In this document: in pieces, positions 23,395-32,140 of the stretch
Position numbering within the stretch: position 1 is the first letter of the stretch
Layout of the letters: every line of letters begins with the position of its first letter
Source of the DNA: Kitasatospora cheerisanensis KCTC 2395
GTDB lineage: Bacteria > Actinomycetota > Actinomycetes > Streptomycetales > Streptomycetaceae
Length of the DNA: 64,000 nucleotides
Direction of reading: 5' to 3'
Assembly: GCF_000696185.1 (NCBI RefSeq)
Contig: NZ_KK853997.1
Location: forward strand, 4,320,410 to 4,384,409
Notes under the pieces: model-generated
Databases searched by the model: none
Told to the model about the DNA's origin: nothing
Seen by the model: the letters and a program-made list of their open reading frames with translations, nothing else
Translations under genes and position numbers: made by a program

Positions 23395-24125
23395 CGGATG
23401 CCCCGCCCCCCACGATCCTGCTCGTCCAGGCCGCGGCCGACCGATCGGTCGCACTGGACGAGGAGCACCGGCAGATCTCGATGGCACTGAACCGGAGCAC
23501 CTACGGCGACATCTTCGGGATCCGCACCCTGCAGGCGGCCCGGGCCAGGGACCTGCCCGAGCACCTCGCCCGCGAGGTCCCGATGGTGATGCACTTCTCC
23601 GGGCGGGGCACCCCGAACAGCGGCCTGCGCTTCGTCACCGACGACGGCTCCGAGGCGCCCACCTCGATCCCGGCGCTGTGCAAGCTGCTCGCCGAGTACA
23701 CGGCGGACGGGCTCGGGCTGGTGGTCCTCAACGCCTGCTGGACGGTCGCCCTGGCCGAGGCGCTGTCGGAGGCCGTCGGCTGTGTGATCGGGACCTCCGG
23801 GCCGATCCCGGACCAGGACGCGATCAGCTACTCGTACGCGCTGTACCGGAACCTCGGCTGCGGGCACTCGGTCGGCCGGTCCCATCGGCGGGCCTGCGCG
23901 GAGGTCGAACTCCTGGGCGCCGACGAGCGGTACCTGCCCGAGCTGTTCGCCGGGCCGGGCATCGACGCCGACACGGTGTTCCTGGTCGACGCGGGCTCCC
24001 GGACACCGCTCCCGCAGCGTCCGCACAAGCCGCACGACAGCGGCTCAGCAGCCAGGCTGCGCAAGCCGGTTGTCGGTCGGCCGGTCCGTGCCGCCGCACC
24101 TCGCTGGGACGCGCCCGGCCGGTAG
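23391..24125 (+). CDS. CHAT (caspase-fold) domain protein with altered His motif
   Basis: 244 residues. The sequence follows the short CHAT family usual beside STAND genes: MVMHFSGRGTPNSGLRFV, then LGLVVLNACWTVALAEAL, then a GCVIGTSGPIPDQDAISYS segment and YRNLGCGHSVGRSHRRA. Cys116 (in NAC) matches the catalytic cysteine. The usual HFSGHG motif reads HFSGRG, so the expected second His is Arg72; His68 remains. Catalysis may therefore be lost or altered. The C-terminal 35 residues are basic and disordered. GTG start overlaps the NTPase stop. It is the likely effector or adaptor of the three-gene unit. Confidence 0.75.
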   Translation: MTDAPPPTILLVQAAADRSVALDEEHRQISMALNRSTYGDIFGIRTLQAARARDLPEHLAREVPMVMHFSGRGTPNSGLRFVTDDGSEAPTSIPALCKLLAEYTADGLGLVVLNACWTVALAEALSEAVGCVIGTSGPIPDQDAISYSYALYRNLGCGHSVGRSHRRACAEVELLGADERYLPELFAGPGIDADTVFLVDAGSRTPLPQRPHKPHDSGSAARLRKPVVGRPVRAAAPRWDAPGR

Positions 24126-24126
24126 C

Positions 24127-24171
24127 CCGGGTGCGGTCCCGCGGAGGACCGGGCTCCGCACCCCGGGTGAA
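24127..24171. terminator. Hairpin after the CHAT-like gene
   Basis: CCCGGGTGCGG at 24127 pairs with CCGCACCCCGGG ending near 24167, with one bulge, around a GC-rich loop. It starts right after the TAG of the CHAT-like gene and separates the three-gene unit from the LCP gene. Confidence 0.6.
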
Positions 24172-24234
24172 ACACCTGACGCCTTCTGTGCATCTATTAG
24201 GGGGAAGAAAGCTCGGAAGGGCCGGGCGACGGGG

Positions 24235-25934
24235 GTGCGATGTGATACGCGGACAGGCCGGGGGCGTCGAGGCGGCGGCGGACGGGTCCGAGGGCGCCGT
24301 GCCCGGGCCGCGGGAGGGGGACGGGGGACGGGCGGCCGCGCGGCGGGCGGCGAAGCGCGGGCGGGGCGCCGGCGGCGGGGGTTGAAGATCGCCGCCTGGA
24401 GCGTGGCCGGGCTGGTGGTGGTGACGGTCGGGACGGGCGGGTACCTGTACGTCCGGTACAACGGGAACATCAAGTCCGCGCCGCTGTACGCGGGGGAGAG
24501 CGGTGACGCCGGGCACGAGGTGCCGGACGAGTTCGGGCGCACCCCGATCAACGTGCTGGTGATCGGCTCCGACGGGCGCGACAACCCGGAGGACTGCGAG
24601 ATCGGCGGCAGCGAGTGCGGCACCGGCGCCAACGCCGACGTCCAACTGCTGCTGCACGTCTCGGCGGACCGCTCGAACGCCACCGTGATGAGCATCCCGC
24701 GCGACCTGATGACCAACCTGCCGGGCTGCGTGGACAAGGAGCACAAGACCTCGTCCAAGGCGGGCCGCGGGCAGATCAACTCCACGCTGCAGTACGGCCC
24801 CGGCTGCACCGTGGCGGCCGTGCACCAGCTCACCGACATCCCGATCGACCACTTCATCAAGGTGGACTTCGTCGGCGTGATCAAGATGTCGGACGCGGTG
24901 GGCGGCGTCCCGGTGTGCGTCAGCGACGACGTGTACGACCCATACTCGCACCTCAAGCTGGCCAAGGGCTCGCACACCCTGAAGGGCATGGCGGCGCTGC
25001 AGTTCGTCCGCACCCGGCACGGTTTCGGGGACGGCGGCGACCTCGGGCGGGCTGGTGCCCAGCACGCCTTCCTCGGGTCGATGATCCGTCAGCTGAAGAG
25101 CGCCGGGACGCTCACCGACCCGGGCAAGGTGCTGTCGCTGGCCGACGCCGCCACCAAGGCGCTCACCGTGGACCCCGGCCTGGACGGGATCACCAAGCTG
25201 GTCGGCCTGGCCGACGACCTCAACAAGGTGCCGCCGGCCCGGGTCACCTTCACCACCATGCAGACCGACGCCGACCCGAAGGACGAGAACCGGCTGGTGG
25301 CCGGCCCGGACGCGAAGAAGCTGTTCACGTCGATCAAGAACGACCAGTCGCTGAGCGCCGGCCAGTCCGGCGCGGCCACCGCGCCCTCCTCGCCGCCGCC
25401 CGTCGCGCCGTCCTCCAGCGCGCCGGCCGCGCCGCCCGCGGACGCGACGCCGCGCAAGAACATCGCCGTCGTGGTGCGGAACGGAAGCGGTGCGGCGCAC
25501 CGCGCCACCGCGCTGGCGGACGCGCTGAAATCGGCCGGATTCTCCCGTGAGACCTCCACCGGCAACAACACCACCGCCGAGCACACCGAGGTCCGCTACC
25601 CGGCCGGGAAGGAGGCCGACGCCAAGCAGGTGGCCGCCGCCCTCGGCGTGCCCGAGAGCGCCGTCCAGGCCGGTACCGGCAGCGCGATCGAGCTGGTCGT
25701 CGGCGCCGACTGGAAGCAGGGCACCAGCTACCCCGCCGGCGCGAACGGCGGCGCCCGGCCGCCCCCGCCGACCCCGCAGCCGCGCTCAAGGGCGCCGACG
25801 CCGTCACCGCCGACAATGACGGGAACTGCACCCAGGTCAGCCACGACAAGACCGTCAGCCTGCCCGGCCTCGGCAGCATGACCCCGATCCAGGCCTTCGC
25901 CCGCAGCAAGGAGATACCGGTCTCCGCACCCTGA
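24235..25934 (+). CDS. LytR-CpsA-Psr family protein, apparent one-base break near the C-terminus
   Basis: About 566 residues. An Arg/Gly-rich cytoplasmic start leads to one membrane segment (LKIAAWSVAGLVVVTVGTGG). The LCP catalytic domain has INVLVIGSDGRDN, DVQLLLHVSADRSNATVMSI, PRDLMT, GRGQINSTLQYG and FVRTRHGFGDGGDLGRAGAQ, with the Arg/Asp residues used to bind polyprenyl pyrophosphate. A Pro/Ala linker precedes a LytR_C domain (KNIAVVVRNGSGAAHRATAL). Near 25750 one base seems missing (GCCCCGGCC expected); after it the frame reads ALKGADAVTADNDGN and ends VSAP at 25934. It likely attaches glycopolymers to peptidoglycan. Start GTG 24235 is chosen for the RBS; TTG at 24382 is an alternative. 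Confidence 0.8.
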
Positions 25935-26033
25935 CCACGAGCTCCAACGGCCGTTCCCACCACGGGGATCGGCATGCCCGCCCCCGGCGGCACGGCGATG
26001 GAGAGCGGCCGCGCCCGCGCGGGAGGGTTCGGA

Positions 26034-26266
26034 CGACGTGGCCGGTCATCGGGGCCTCGCCGGCCGAGCCGGACCGCTTCGGCGGGATGTTCGACCGGCA
26101 CGCCGTCGCGGTCCACCGCCACCCGGCCCGCCGGGTGGGCACCGTCGTGGCGGACGACCTCACCTCCGAGAACATCCTGTCCGCCCGGCGAACGGCCACG
26201 CAGGCCGCGGAGCGCGCCGAACGCACAGGTGAGGGGCGGTGCCCCCGGCGCGTCGGGGCCGGATAG
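26034..26266 (+). pseudogene. Relic of an ECF sigma factor gene
   Basis: A frame without a proper start reads PAEPDRFGGMFDRHAVAVHR, then VVADDLTSENILSARRTATQ. This matches the opening of region 2 in ECF sigma factors (FxxMFDRHAxxVHRYLARR, VADDLTSETFLxAFR). After the match it turns into unrelated sequence and stops at TAG 26264-26266; regions 2.4 to 4 are missing. I read it as a truncated, non-functional gene. The stretch 25935-26033 before it has no gene. Confidence 0.45.
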
Positions 26267-26359
26267 GGGTCCGATAGCCGGGTCGGTTCGGGGCGATAGA
26301 GGCAGCCGGGAGAGTTGAGCTCACAAGAGGCGAACCTCCGCCGAATCGTGAGGACTCGG

Positions 26360-27340
26360 ATGATGATCGATTACCAGAACCGTACGGCGTCGAGGGGGAC
26401 GACGTCGCCCCTGGCGGCTGAACTCTCCAGTGTGGTCAAGCGGTTCACCAACGCCAAGGGCGAGGTGTTCACCGCCGTCAACGGGCTGGATCTGCGGATT
26501 CGGCGGGGCGAGGTGGTGGCGTTCCTCGGGCCGAACGGCGCCGGCAAGACCACCTCGATCGACATGCTGCTGGGGCTGACCCGGCCGGACGAGGGCGAGG
26601 TGCGGCTGTTCGGGGTGAGCCCCGAGCAGGCTGTGCGGGCCGGGCGGGTGGCGGCGGTGCTGCAGTCCGGCGGCCTGCTGCCGGACCTGACGGTCGAGGC
26701 GACCGTGCACATGCTGGCCTCGCTGCACCCCGGGGCCGATCCCGAGCGGTGCATGGCGCGGGCGAACATCACCGAGCTGCGGGCCCGCCGGGTGGCGGCC
26801 TGCTCGGGCGGTGAGCAGCAGCGGCTGCGGTTCGCGCTGGCGCTGCTGTCCCGGCCGGACTTCCTGGTGCTGGACGAGCCGACGGCCGGCATGGACGTGG
26901 TGGCGCGACGGGACTTCTGGGCGGCCGTCCGGGAGGACGCGGCGCGCGGCATGACGGTCATGTTCGCCACCCACTACATGGAGGAGGCGGACCAGTTCGC
27001 CGACCGGGTGGTGATGATCAACAAGGGCGCGGTGGTGGCCGACGGCTCGGCCTCCTCGATCCGCGCCGCGACCAGCGGCCGGACCGTCTCGGCGGTGCTC
27101 AGCCCGTACGAGGCGGGCGTGGTGTCCCGGACGCCGGGCGTGCGCTCCACCGCCGTCCGCGGCGACCGCACCTTCTTCACCTGCACCGACTCGGACGCGC
27201 TGCTGCGGGTGCTGGTCGGCGAGACGCAGGCGCGGGACATCGAGGTGGCGCCGCGCAGCCTGGAGGAGGCCTTCATGGCCATCACCGAGAACGCCGGCCG
27301 CGCCGAGAGCGCCGCCAACGCCCTTAAGGAGAACGTCTGA
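26360..27340 (+). CDS. ABC transporter ATP-binding protein (DrrA type)
   Basis: 326 residues from ATG 26360, which has a GTGAGGA ribosome binding site; the frame continues upstream but without one. Motifs are Walker A FLGPNGAGKTTS, Q-loop VLQSGGLLPDLTV, signature ACSGGEQQRLRFAL (variant first residues), Walker B FLVLDEPTAGMD and H-loop ATHYMEEAD. The C-terminal 90 residues are the extension found in DrrA/CcmA-type exporters. Its stop overlaps the ATG of the permease. It heads the biosynthetic cluster and probably powers export or self-protection. Confidence 0.9.
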   Translation: MMIDYQNRTASRGTTSPLAAELSSVVKRFTNAKGEVFTAVNGLDLRIRRGEVVAFLGPNGAGKTTSIDMLLGLTRPDEGEVRLFGVSPEQAVRAGRVAAVLQSGGLLPDLTVEATVHMLASLHPGADPERCMARANITELRARRVAACSGGEQQRLRFALALLSRPDFLVLDEPTAGMDVVARRDFWAAVREDAARGMTVMFATHYMEEADQFADRVVMINKGAVVADGSASSIRAATSGRTVSAVLSPYEAGVVSRTPGVRSTAVRGDRTFFTCTDSDALLRVLVGETQARDIEVAPRSLEEAFMAITENAGRAESAANALKENV

Positions 27341-28134
27341 TGGCCGCCGTCACGGCGCCCGCCGCCGCCCGTACCTCGGTCTTCAACGGGGTGAACCCGA
27401 CCTTCGTCCGCCACGAGCTGCGCCGCCGGTTCAACCGGCAGACCACGATCTTCACGGTCCTGCTGCCCGCGGTGCTGTACCTGGCGCTGTTCCGCACCGC
27501 CCCGTCCGGCGGGGCGAGCCTGCCGCACGGCAACTTCGCCGCCTGGATGATGATCGGTCAGGCGGTGTACGGCGCGGCCACCGCGGCCGTCAGCTCGGCC
27601 GCCACCATCTCGGTGGAGAAGTCCGTCGGCTGGATGCGGACCATCGCGATGAGCCCGCTCACCCCGCCCGGCTATCTGCTGGTCAAGGTGCTCTGCTCGG
27701 TGCTGATGGCCGGCGTGCCGGTCGCCATCGTGGGAGCGCTGGGTGCGCTGACGGGTGCTCAGGCCGACGCGAACGTGTGGGTGGTCTCGCTGCTGGTGGC
27801 CTGGATCGGCGCCGCGGTGTTCGCCGCGCTCGGCATCGGCATGGGCCTGGCGATGAAGCCCGACGTGGTGATGCACATGCCGGGCCTGACCATGACCGCG
27901 CTCGCCTTCCTGGGCAACCTGTTCATCCCGCTCAGCGGCGTGATGCTGGAGGTCTCCCGCTACACCCCGATGTACGGGGTGGCGACGCTGGCCCGGTACC
28001 CGCTGAACGACGGCTTCTCGTTCCACGGGGAGCACTCCAGCGTGGCCGGCGCGGTGTTCAACCTGCTGGCCTGGTTCGCCGGCTTCTCGTTCCTGGCGAT
28101 CCGCCGCTTCCGCAAGTCCACCGGCCGCCCGTAA
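27340..28134 (+). CDS. ABC-2 type transporter permease (DrrB type)
   Basis: 264 residues. Six hydrophobic segments are visible, including FTVLLPAVLYLALF, VLMAGVPVAIVGALGALTG, VVSLLVAWIGAAVFAALGIG, LTMTALAFLGNLFIPLSGVM and a C-terminal VFNLLAWFAGFSFLAI, in the ABC-2 family layout. Translation is coupled to the ATPase by TGATG. Together they form a DrrAB-like exporter, probably for the cluster product. Confidence 0.9.
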   Translation: MAAVTAPAAARTSVFNGVNPTFVRHELRRRFNRQTTIFTVLLPAVLYLALFRTAPSGGASLPHGNFAAWMMIGQAVYGAATAAVSSAATISVEKSVGWMRTIAMSPLTPPGYLLVKVLCSVLMAGVPVAIVGALGALTGAQADANVWVVSLLVAWIGAAVFAALGIGMGLAMKPDVVMHMPGLTMTALAFLGNLFIPLSGVMLEVSRYTPMYGVATLARYPLNDGFSFHGEHSSVAGAVFNLLAWFAGFSFLAIRRFRKSTGRP

Positions 28135-28210
28135 CCGGCCGCACCGAACGCCCGCGGCGGGGCGGTTCCCCGCCCGGGCGCAGGCCCCACTCGAAAGGAG
28201 GTTCGAACTA

Positions 28211-29158
28211 ATGTTCGCATTCATTGCGCCGGGCCAGGGCTCCCAGACCCCGGGCATGCTGGCCCCCTGGCTGCGCGACCCGGCCACCGCCGAGCGGGTG
28301 CGGGCCTGGTCCCAGGCCGCCGACCTCGACCTGGTCCACCTCGGCACCAAGGCCCCGGCCGCCGAGATCGCCCGCACCGAACACACCCAGCCGCTGCTGG
28401 TGGCCGCCGGACTGCTCGCCCACCACGCCCTGGCCGGCGCCGTCCGGCCGGGCGGCGCGGTGGCGGCCGGCCACTCGGTCGGCGAACTCACCGCCGCCGC
28501 CTACGCCGGCGTGCTGGAGCCCGCCGACGCGGTGCGGCTGGCCGCGATCCGCGGCCGGGCGATGGCCGAGGCCTGCGCCGAGGCCGCCACCTCGATGGCC
28601 GCCGTGGTCGGCGGCGAGCAGGACGAAGTCCTCCTCCGCATCGCCGAGTTGGAGCTCACCGCGGCGACCTTCAACGGCCCCGGCCAGATCGTCGCGGCCG
28701 GCGCGGTCGACGCCCTGGAGCAGCTGGCCGCCGCCCCGCCCGCCGGGGCCACCGTCAAGCCGCTCAGCGTGGTCGGCGCCTTCCACACCCCGTACATGGA
28801 GTCGGCCCGGCGGACCTTCGCCGCCGCCGCCGAGGCGGTGCCGTTCGCCCCGCCCACCCAGCTGCTGCTGTCGAACAGCGACGGCGCACCGGTCGACGAC
28901 CCGGCGGAGATCCGCCGCCGGCTGGTGCAGCAGGTGGTCAGCCCGGTCCGCTGGGACCTGTGCCTGGACCGGCTCGGCGAGCTGTCGCCGGACGTGACCG
29001 TCTCGCTGCCGCCCGCCAAGACGCTCGCCAACCTGCTCAAGCGCCGCCACCCCGCGCTCGACGTGCTGTCCGTGAACACCGCCCGGGACGTCGCCCGGGC
29101 CCAGGAGCGGCTCGCCGCCCCCGTCCGCGAGGGAGTGGCCGTCCATGCCGGTGTCTGA
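28211..29158 (+). CDS. Malonyl-CoA:ACP acyltransferase (FabD-like)
   Basis: 315 residues. It starts FAFIAPGQGSQTPGM, has nucleophile Ser89 in GHSVGELTAAAYAG, Arg in AIRGRAM, and His192 in VGAFHTPYM. Length and motif order match FabD acyltransferases that load malonyl onto a carrier protein. A strong ribosome binding site, AAAGGAGG, lies 8 nt ahead of the ATG. The last codons overlap the ligase gene by 14 bp. A dedicated malonyltransferase in the cluster suits a type II PKS; streptomycete clusters often borrow the primary-metabolism one. Confidence 0.9.
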   Translation: MFAFIAPGQGSQTPGMLAPWLRDPATAERVRAWSQAADLDLVHLGTKAPAAEIARTEHTQPLLVAAGLLAHHALAGAVRPGGAVAAGHSVGELTAAAYAGVLEPADAVRLAAIRGRAMAEACAEAATSMAAVVGGEQDEVLLRIAELELTAATFNGPGQIVAAGAVDALEQLAAAPPAGATVKPLSVVGAFHTPYMESARRTFAAAAEAVPFAPPTQLLLSNSDGAPVDDPAEIRRRLVQQVVSPVRWDLCLDRLGELSPDVTVSLPPAKTLANLLKRRHPALDVLSVNTARDVARAQERLAAPVREGVAVHAGV

Positions 29159-30692
29159 CCTCCTCGACCACCCGCTCACCGAGCGGGCCGACCACCCCGC
29201 CGTGATCGACGCCGACGGCACCCTGACCTACCGCCAGCTCGGCACCGCCGTGGACCGCGCCGTCGGCTGGCTGCGCGGCCAGGGCCTCACCGCCGGCGAG
29301 CGGGTGGTGTACTCCGGCGGCAACGACCGCTCCTTCCTGGCCCTGTTCTGGGCCACCCTGCGGATCGGGGCGATCTTCGTCCCGGTCCACCCCGACCTGA
29401 CGGACCACCAGATCGACCACATCGTGGCCGACTCCGAGGCCGCCCTCGCCGTCTGCCGCCCCGCGGCCGGCCGCCGCGCCGCCCGCACCGTCGACGTGGA
29501 GGAGGCCTGGCAGCAGGTCCTCGCCACCGCCGAGGACGGCTTCCGCGCCGACCTCGACGAGGACGAGGTGGCGATGCTGATCTACACCTCCGGCACCACC
29601 GGCCGCCCGAAGGGCGTGGTCTGCCCGCACCGCCAGATGCTCGCCGCGCTGGACGCGATCCACGCCTGCCTCGGCTACGACGAGGACGACGTGGTGCTGT
29701 GCCGGCTGCCGCTCTCCTTCGACTACGGCCTCTACCAGGCCCTGATGTCCGCCCTGGTCGGCGGCACCCTGGTGCTGGCCCGCCGCAGCGAGGACGTCGG
29801 CCTGCTCCGGCTGATCGAACGCACCGGCGTCACCGTCGTCCCGCTGGTGCCCTCGCTGGCCCAGATGCTGACCCTGCTGCAGGGCAAGCTGCACCGGCCC
29901 ACCCGGGTCCGGCTGTTCACCAACACCGGCGCCCGCCCCGGCCGGGCCGTGATGGCGGAGCTGCTGGAGGTCTTCCCCGGCTCCGAGTTCGCCTCGATGT
30001 ACGGCATGACCGAGTGCAAGCGGATCTCCATCCTCGACCCCGCCGAGTACGCCGAGCACCCCGACTCGGTCGGCCCGCCGATCCCCGGCGACCGGGTCCG
30101 GATCCTCGCCGCCGACGGCGCCGAGCTCGGCCCGCGCGAGACCGGCGAGATCGTGGTCAGCGGCCCGACCGTGATGGCCGGCTACTGGCGGATCCCGCTG
30201 GAGGCGCAGAACCGTTTCGTCCGCCGCCCCGACGGCTCCCTGGAACTCCACACCGGCGACCGCGGCTGGCTCGACGAAGCCGGACGGCTGTACTTCGTCG
30301 GCCGCGACGACGACGTGATCAAGCGCCGCGGCATGCGGGTCGCCCTCACCGAGATCGAGGACGCCGCCGAGCGCCTCCCCGGCGTCACCGCCGCCGTCGC
30401 GCTCCGCCCCGAGCCCGAGGACGGTCCGCTGCTGCTGGCCGTGCACGGCACCCTCCCGCCGGAGCAGGTCCGGGCCGCCCTGGCCGGCCGGCTCGACCAC
30501 AGCCGGATGCCCGACCGGGTCGTCCCGCTGGACACCGTCCCGCTGACCGCCAACGGCAAGCCGGACCGGGCCGCCGCCAAGCGCCTGGTCGACGCCGCCG
30601 CCGCGGCGTCCGCCCCGGCGGCCGACCACCACCGAAGCACCCGGACCACCACCGCATCCCCGAGGAGCAGCCATGAACCAGTCGCAGTTTGA
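29145..30692 (+). CDS. AMP-dependent acyl- or aminoacyl-ACP ligase
   Basis: 515 residues of the ANL superfamily: LIYTSGTTGRPKGVVCPH (P-loop), then NTGARPGRAVMAELLEVF, FASMYGMTECKRISI, LHTGDRGWLDEAGRLYFVGR, the hinge DDVIKRRGMRVALTEIED and catalytic Lys in LTANGKPDR. The C-terminal 30 residues are Thr/Ala-rich and overlap the next carrier protein gene by 20 bp, which suggests the pair work together: the ligase would adenylate an acid and load it on the adjacent ACP. Substrate is unknown; the pocket sequence does not match a well-known specificity code. Confidence 0.88.
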   Translation: MPVSDLLDHPLTERADHPAVIDADGTLTYRQLGTAVDRAVGWLRGQGLTAGERVVYSGGNDRSFLALFWATLRIGAIFVPVHPDLTDHQIDHIVADSEAALAVCRPAAGRRAARTVDVEEAWQQVLATAEDGFRADLDEDEVAMLIYTSGTTGRPKGVVCPHRQMLAALDAIHACLGYDEDDVVLCRLPLSFDYGLYQALMSALVGGTLVLARRSEDVGLLRLIERTGVTVVPLVPSLAQMLTLLQGKLHRPTRVRLFTNTGARPGRAVMAELLEVFPGSEFASMYGMTECKRISILDPAEYAEHPDSVGPPIPGDRVRILAADGAELGPRETGEIVVSGPTVMAGYWRIPLEAQNRFVRRPDGSLELHTGDRGWLDEAGRLYFVGRDDDVIKRRGMRVALTEIEDAAERLPGVTAAVALRPEPEDGPLLLAVHGTLPPEQVRAALAGRLDHSRMPDRVVPLDTVPLTANGKPDRAAAKRLVDAAAAASAPAADHHRSTRTTTASPRSSHEPVAV

Positions 30693-30921
30693 CCAGCTCG
30701 TCGAGCGGATCTGCTCCGTGCAGGTCACCGACTCCGAGACCCCGCTCGTCGACCTGGGCGTGGACTCCCTGCACACCATCGCCCTGGTGATGGCCGTCGA
30801 GGAGGAGTTCGGCATCGAGGTCGACCCCGACGCCCTCGCCGACCCGGCGCTGGCCTCCCCGGCCGGACTGTTCCGCTACGTGCAGGCCTGGGCCGCCGAC
30901 GCCGCCCCGGCCCGAGTCTGA
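30673..30921 (+). CDS. Acyl carrier protein (loading partner of the ligase)
   Basis: 82 residues. The phosphopantetheine site is Ser32 in LGVDSLHTIALVM, followed by the acidic helix II and III (EEFGIEVDPDALADPAL). It overlaps the ligase gene and differs from the second ACP of the cluster, so a separate role such as carrying the starter or an amino acid unit is likely. Confidence 0.9.
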   Translation: MNQSQFDQLVERICSVQVTDSETPLVDLGVDSLHTIALVMAVEEEFGIEVDPDALADPALASPAGLFRYVQAWAADAAPARV

Positions 30922-30934
30922 GGGAACACCAGCC

Positions 30935-32140
30935 ATGTGGACCGACACCAGACCCGCGGCCGAACTGCCCCGGCTGTTCGAGAAGGGCGCGGACGTCATA
31001 TCCCTGGCGGGCGGACTGCCCGACCTGGACGTCCTCCCGCTGGGCGACATCTCCCAGCAGCTCGCCCGGCTCGTCCGGCTCGGCGGGAAGCTCGCCCTGC
31101 AGTACACCACCCCGCACGTCGCCAAGGCCCTCGTCCCCGCCGTCGCCGACCTGATGGCCCGTGAGGACGGCCACGCCGACGCCGGCAACCTGATCCCCAC
31201 CAGCGGCTCCCAGATGGGCCTCACCGCCGTCGCCCTCGCCCTCGGCACCCCCGGCGACACCATCCTGGTGCAGACCCCCGCCTACCCCGGCGCCACCGCC
31301 GCCTTCCGCACCGCCGGCCTCGACCTGCACGCCGCCGGCGAGGACGCCGACGGCCTCTGCCCGCAGCAACTGCGCACCACCGTCCGCGAGTTGCGGGCCG
31401 CCGGCCGCACCGTCCGGCTGCTGTACGTCAACCCGACCTTCCAGAACCCGACCGGCGCCACCCTCTCCGTCCCGCGCCGCGCCGAGATCCTCACCGCCTG
31501 CCGCGAACTCGACCTGCTGCTGATCGAGGACAACCCGTACGGCCTGCTCGGCTTCGACGGCACCACCACCACGCTGTTCCAGGCCCTCGACCCGCAGCAG
31601 GTGGTCTACCTCGGCACCTTCTCCAAGATCTTCGCCCCCGGCCTCCGCTCCGGCTGGATCGCCGCCCCCGAACACCTGCGGTACGACCTCGCCCGGGTCG
31701 CCGAGATCATCTCGCTGTCCCCGTCCGCCCTCGCCCAGGGCGCCCTCGCCGCCTACTACTCCCGCTCCGGCTGGACCGAGCTGATCGACCGCTACCGGGA
31801 CAGCTACCGCGAACGCTGCACCCTGATGGCCGACGCGCTGGACGCCGAGCTCGGCGCCGACAGCCCCTGGACCTGGCAGCGCCCCGGCGGCGGCTTCTAC
31901 CTCTGGCTGCGCCACCGCGACGGCGCCGACGCCACCCGCTACGCGCAGGCCGCCGCCGCGCACGGCGTCTCCTTCGTCCCCGGCGGCCACTTCTCGATCG
32001 ACGGCGAGCACAACGACGGCCTCCGGCTGTGCTTCAGCAACGTGCCCCGCAAGAAGATCACCGAAGCCGTCACCCGGCTCGCCGCCGCCCTGACCGAAAC
32101 CCCCGCCGTCGCCCGCGAGTTGGCGGAGGTGTCGGGATGA
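30935..32140 (+). CDS. PLP-dependent aminotransferase, class I/II
   Basis: 401 residues, LysN/aminoadipate-aminotransferase-like. Features include VISLAGGLPDLDVLP, PTSGSQMGLTAVALAL, YVNPTFQNPTGATLS, IEDNPYGLLGF and the Schiff-base lysine Lys231 in GTFSKIFAPGLRSGW, with a C-terminal Arg in DGLRLCFSNV for the carboxylate. It lacks the GntR DNA-binding domain of MocR regulators, so it is an enzyme. It follows the first ACP by 14 bp and overlaps the LanB-like gene by ATGA. It may supply or modify an amino acid unit, for example by transamination of an alpha- or beta-keto acid. Confidence 0.88.
   Translation: MWTDTRPAAELPRLFEKGADVISLAGGLPDLDVLPLGDISQQLARLVRLGGKLALQYTTPHVAKALVPAVADLMAREDGHADAGNLIPTSGSQMGLTAVALALGTPGDTILVQTPAYPGATAAFRTAGLDLHAAGEDADGLCPQQLRTTVRELRAAGRTVRLLYVNPTFQNPTGATLSVPRRAEILTACRELDLLLIEDNPYGLLGFDGTTTTLFQALDPQQVVYLGTFSKIFAPGLRSGWIAAPEHLRYDLARVAEIISLSPSALAQGALAAYYSRSGWTELIDRYRDSYRERCTLMADALDAELGADSPWTWQRPGGGFYLWLRHRDGADATRYAQAAAAHGVSFVPGGHFSIDGEHNDGLRLCFSNVPRKKITEAVTRLAAALTETPAVARELAEVSG

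Noticed and set aside
18886..23487. A 1533-codon open frame on the minus strand
   Set aside because: It lies opposite the NTPase gene, whose frame has clear motifs. High GC leaves long open frames on the other strand; its Gly/Arg/Gln/Val-rich translation has no domain.
26315..26359. Upstream start of the DrrA-like protein at 26315
   Set aside because: The frame is open there, but the ATG at 26360 has a proper ribosome binding site and matches the usual N-terminal length.
30935..32140. MocR-type transcription regulator
   Set aside because: The aminotransferase fold starts at once; there is no GntR winged-helix domain.
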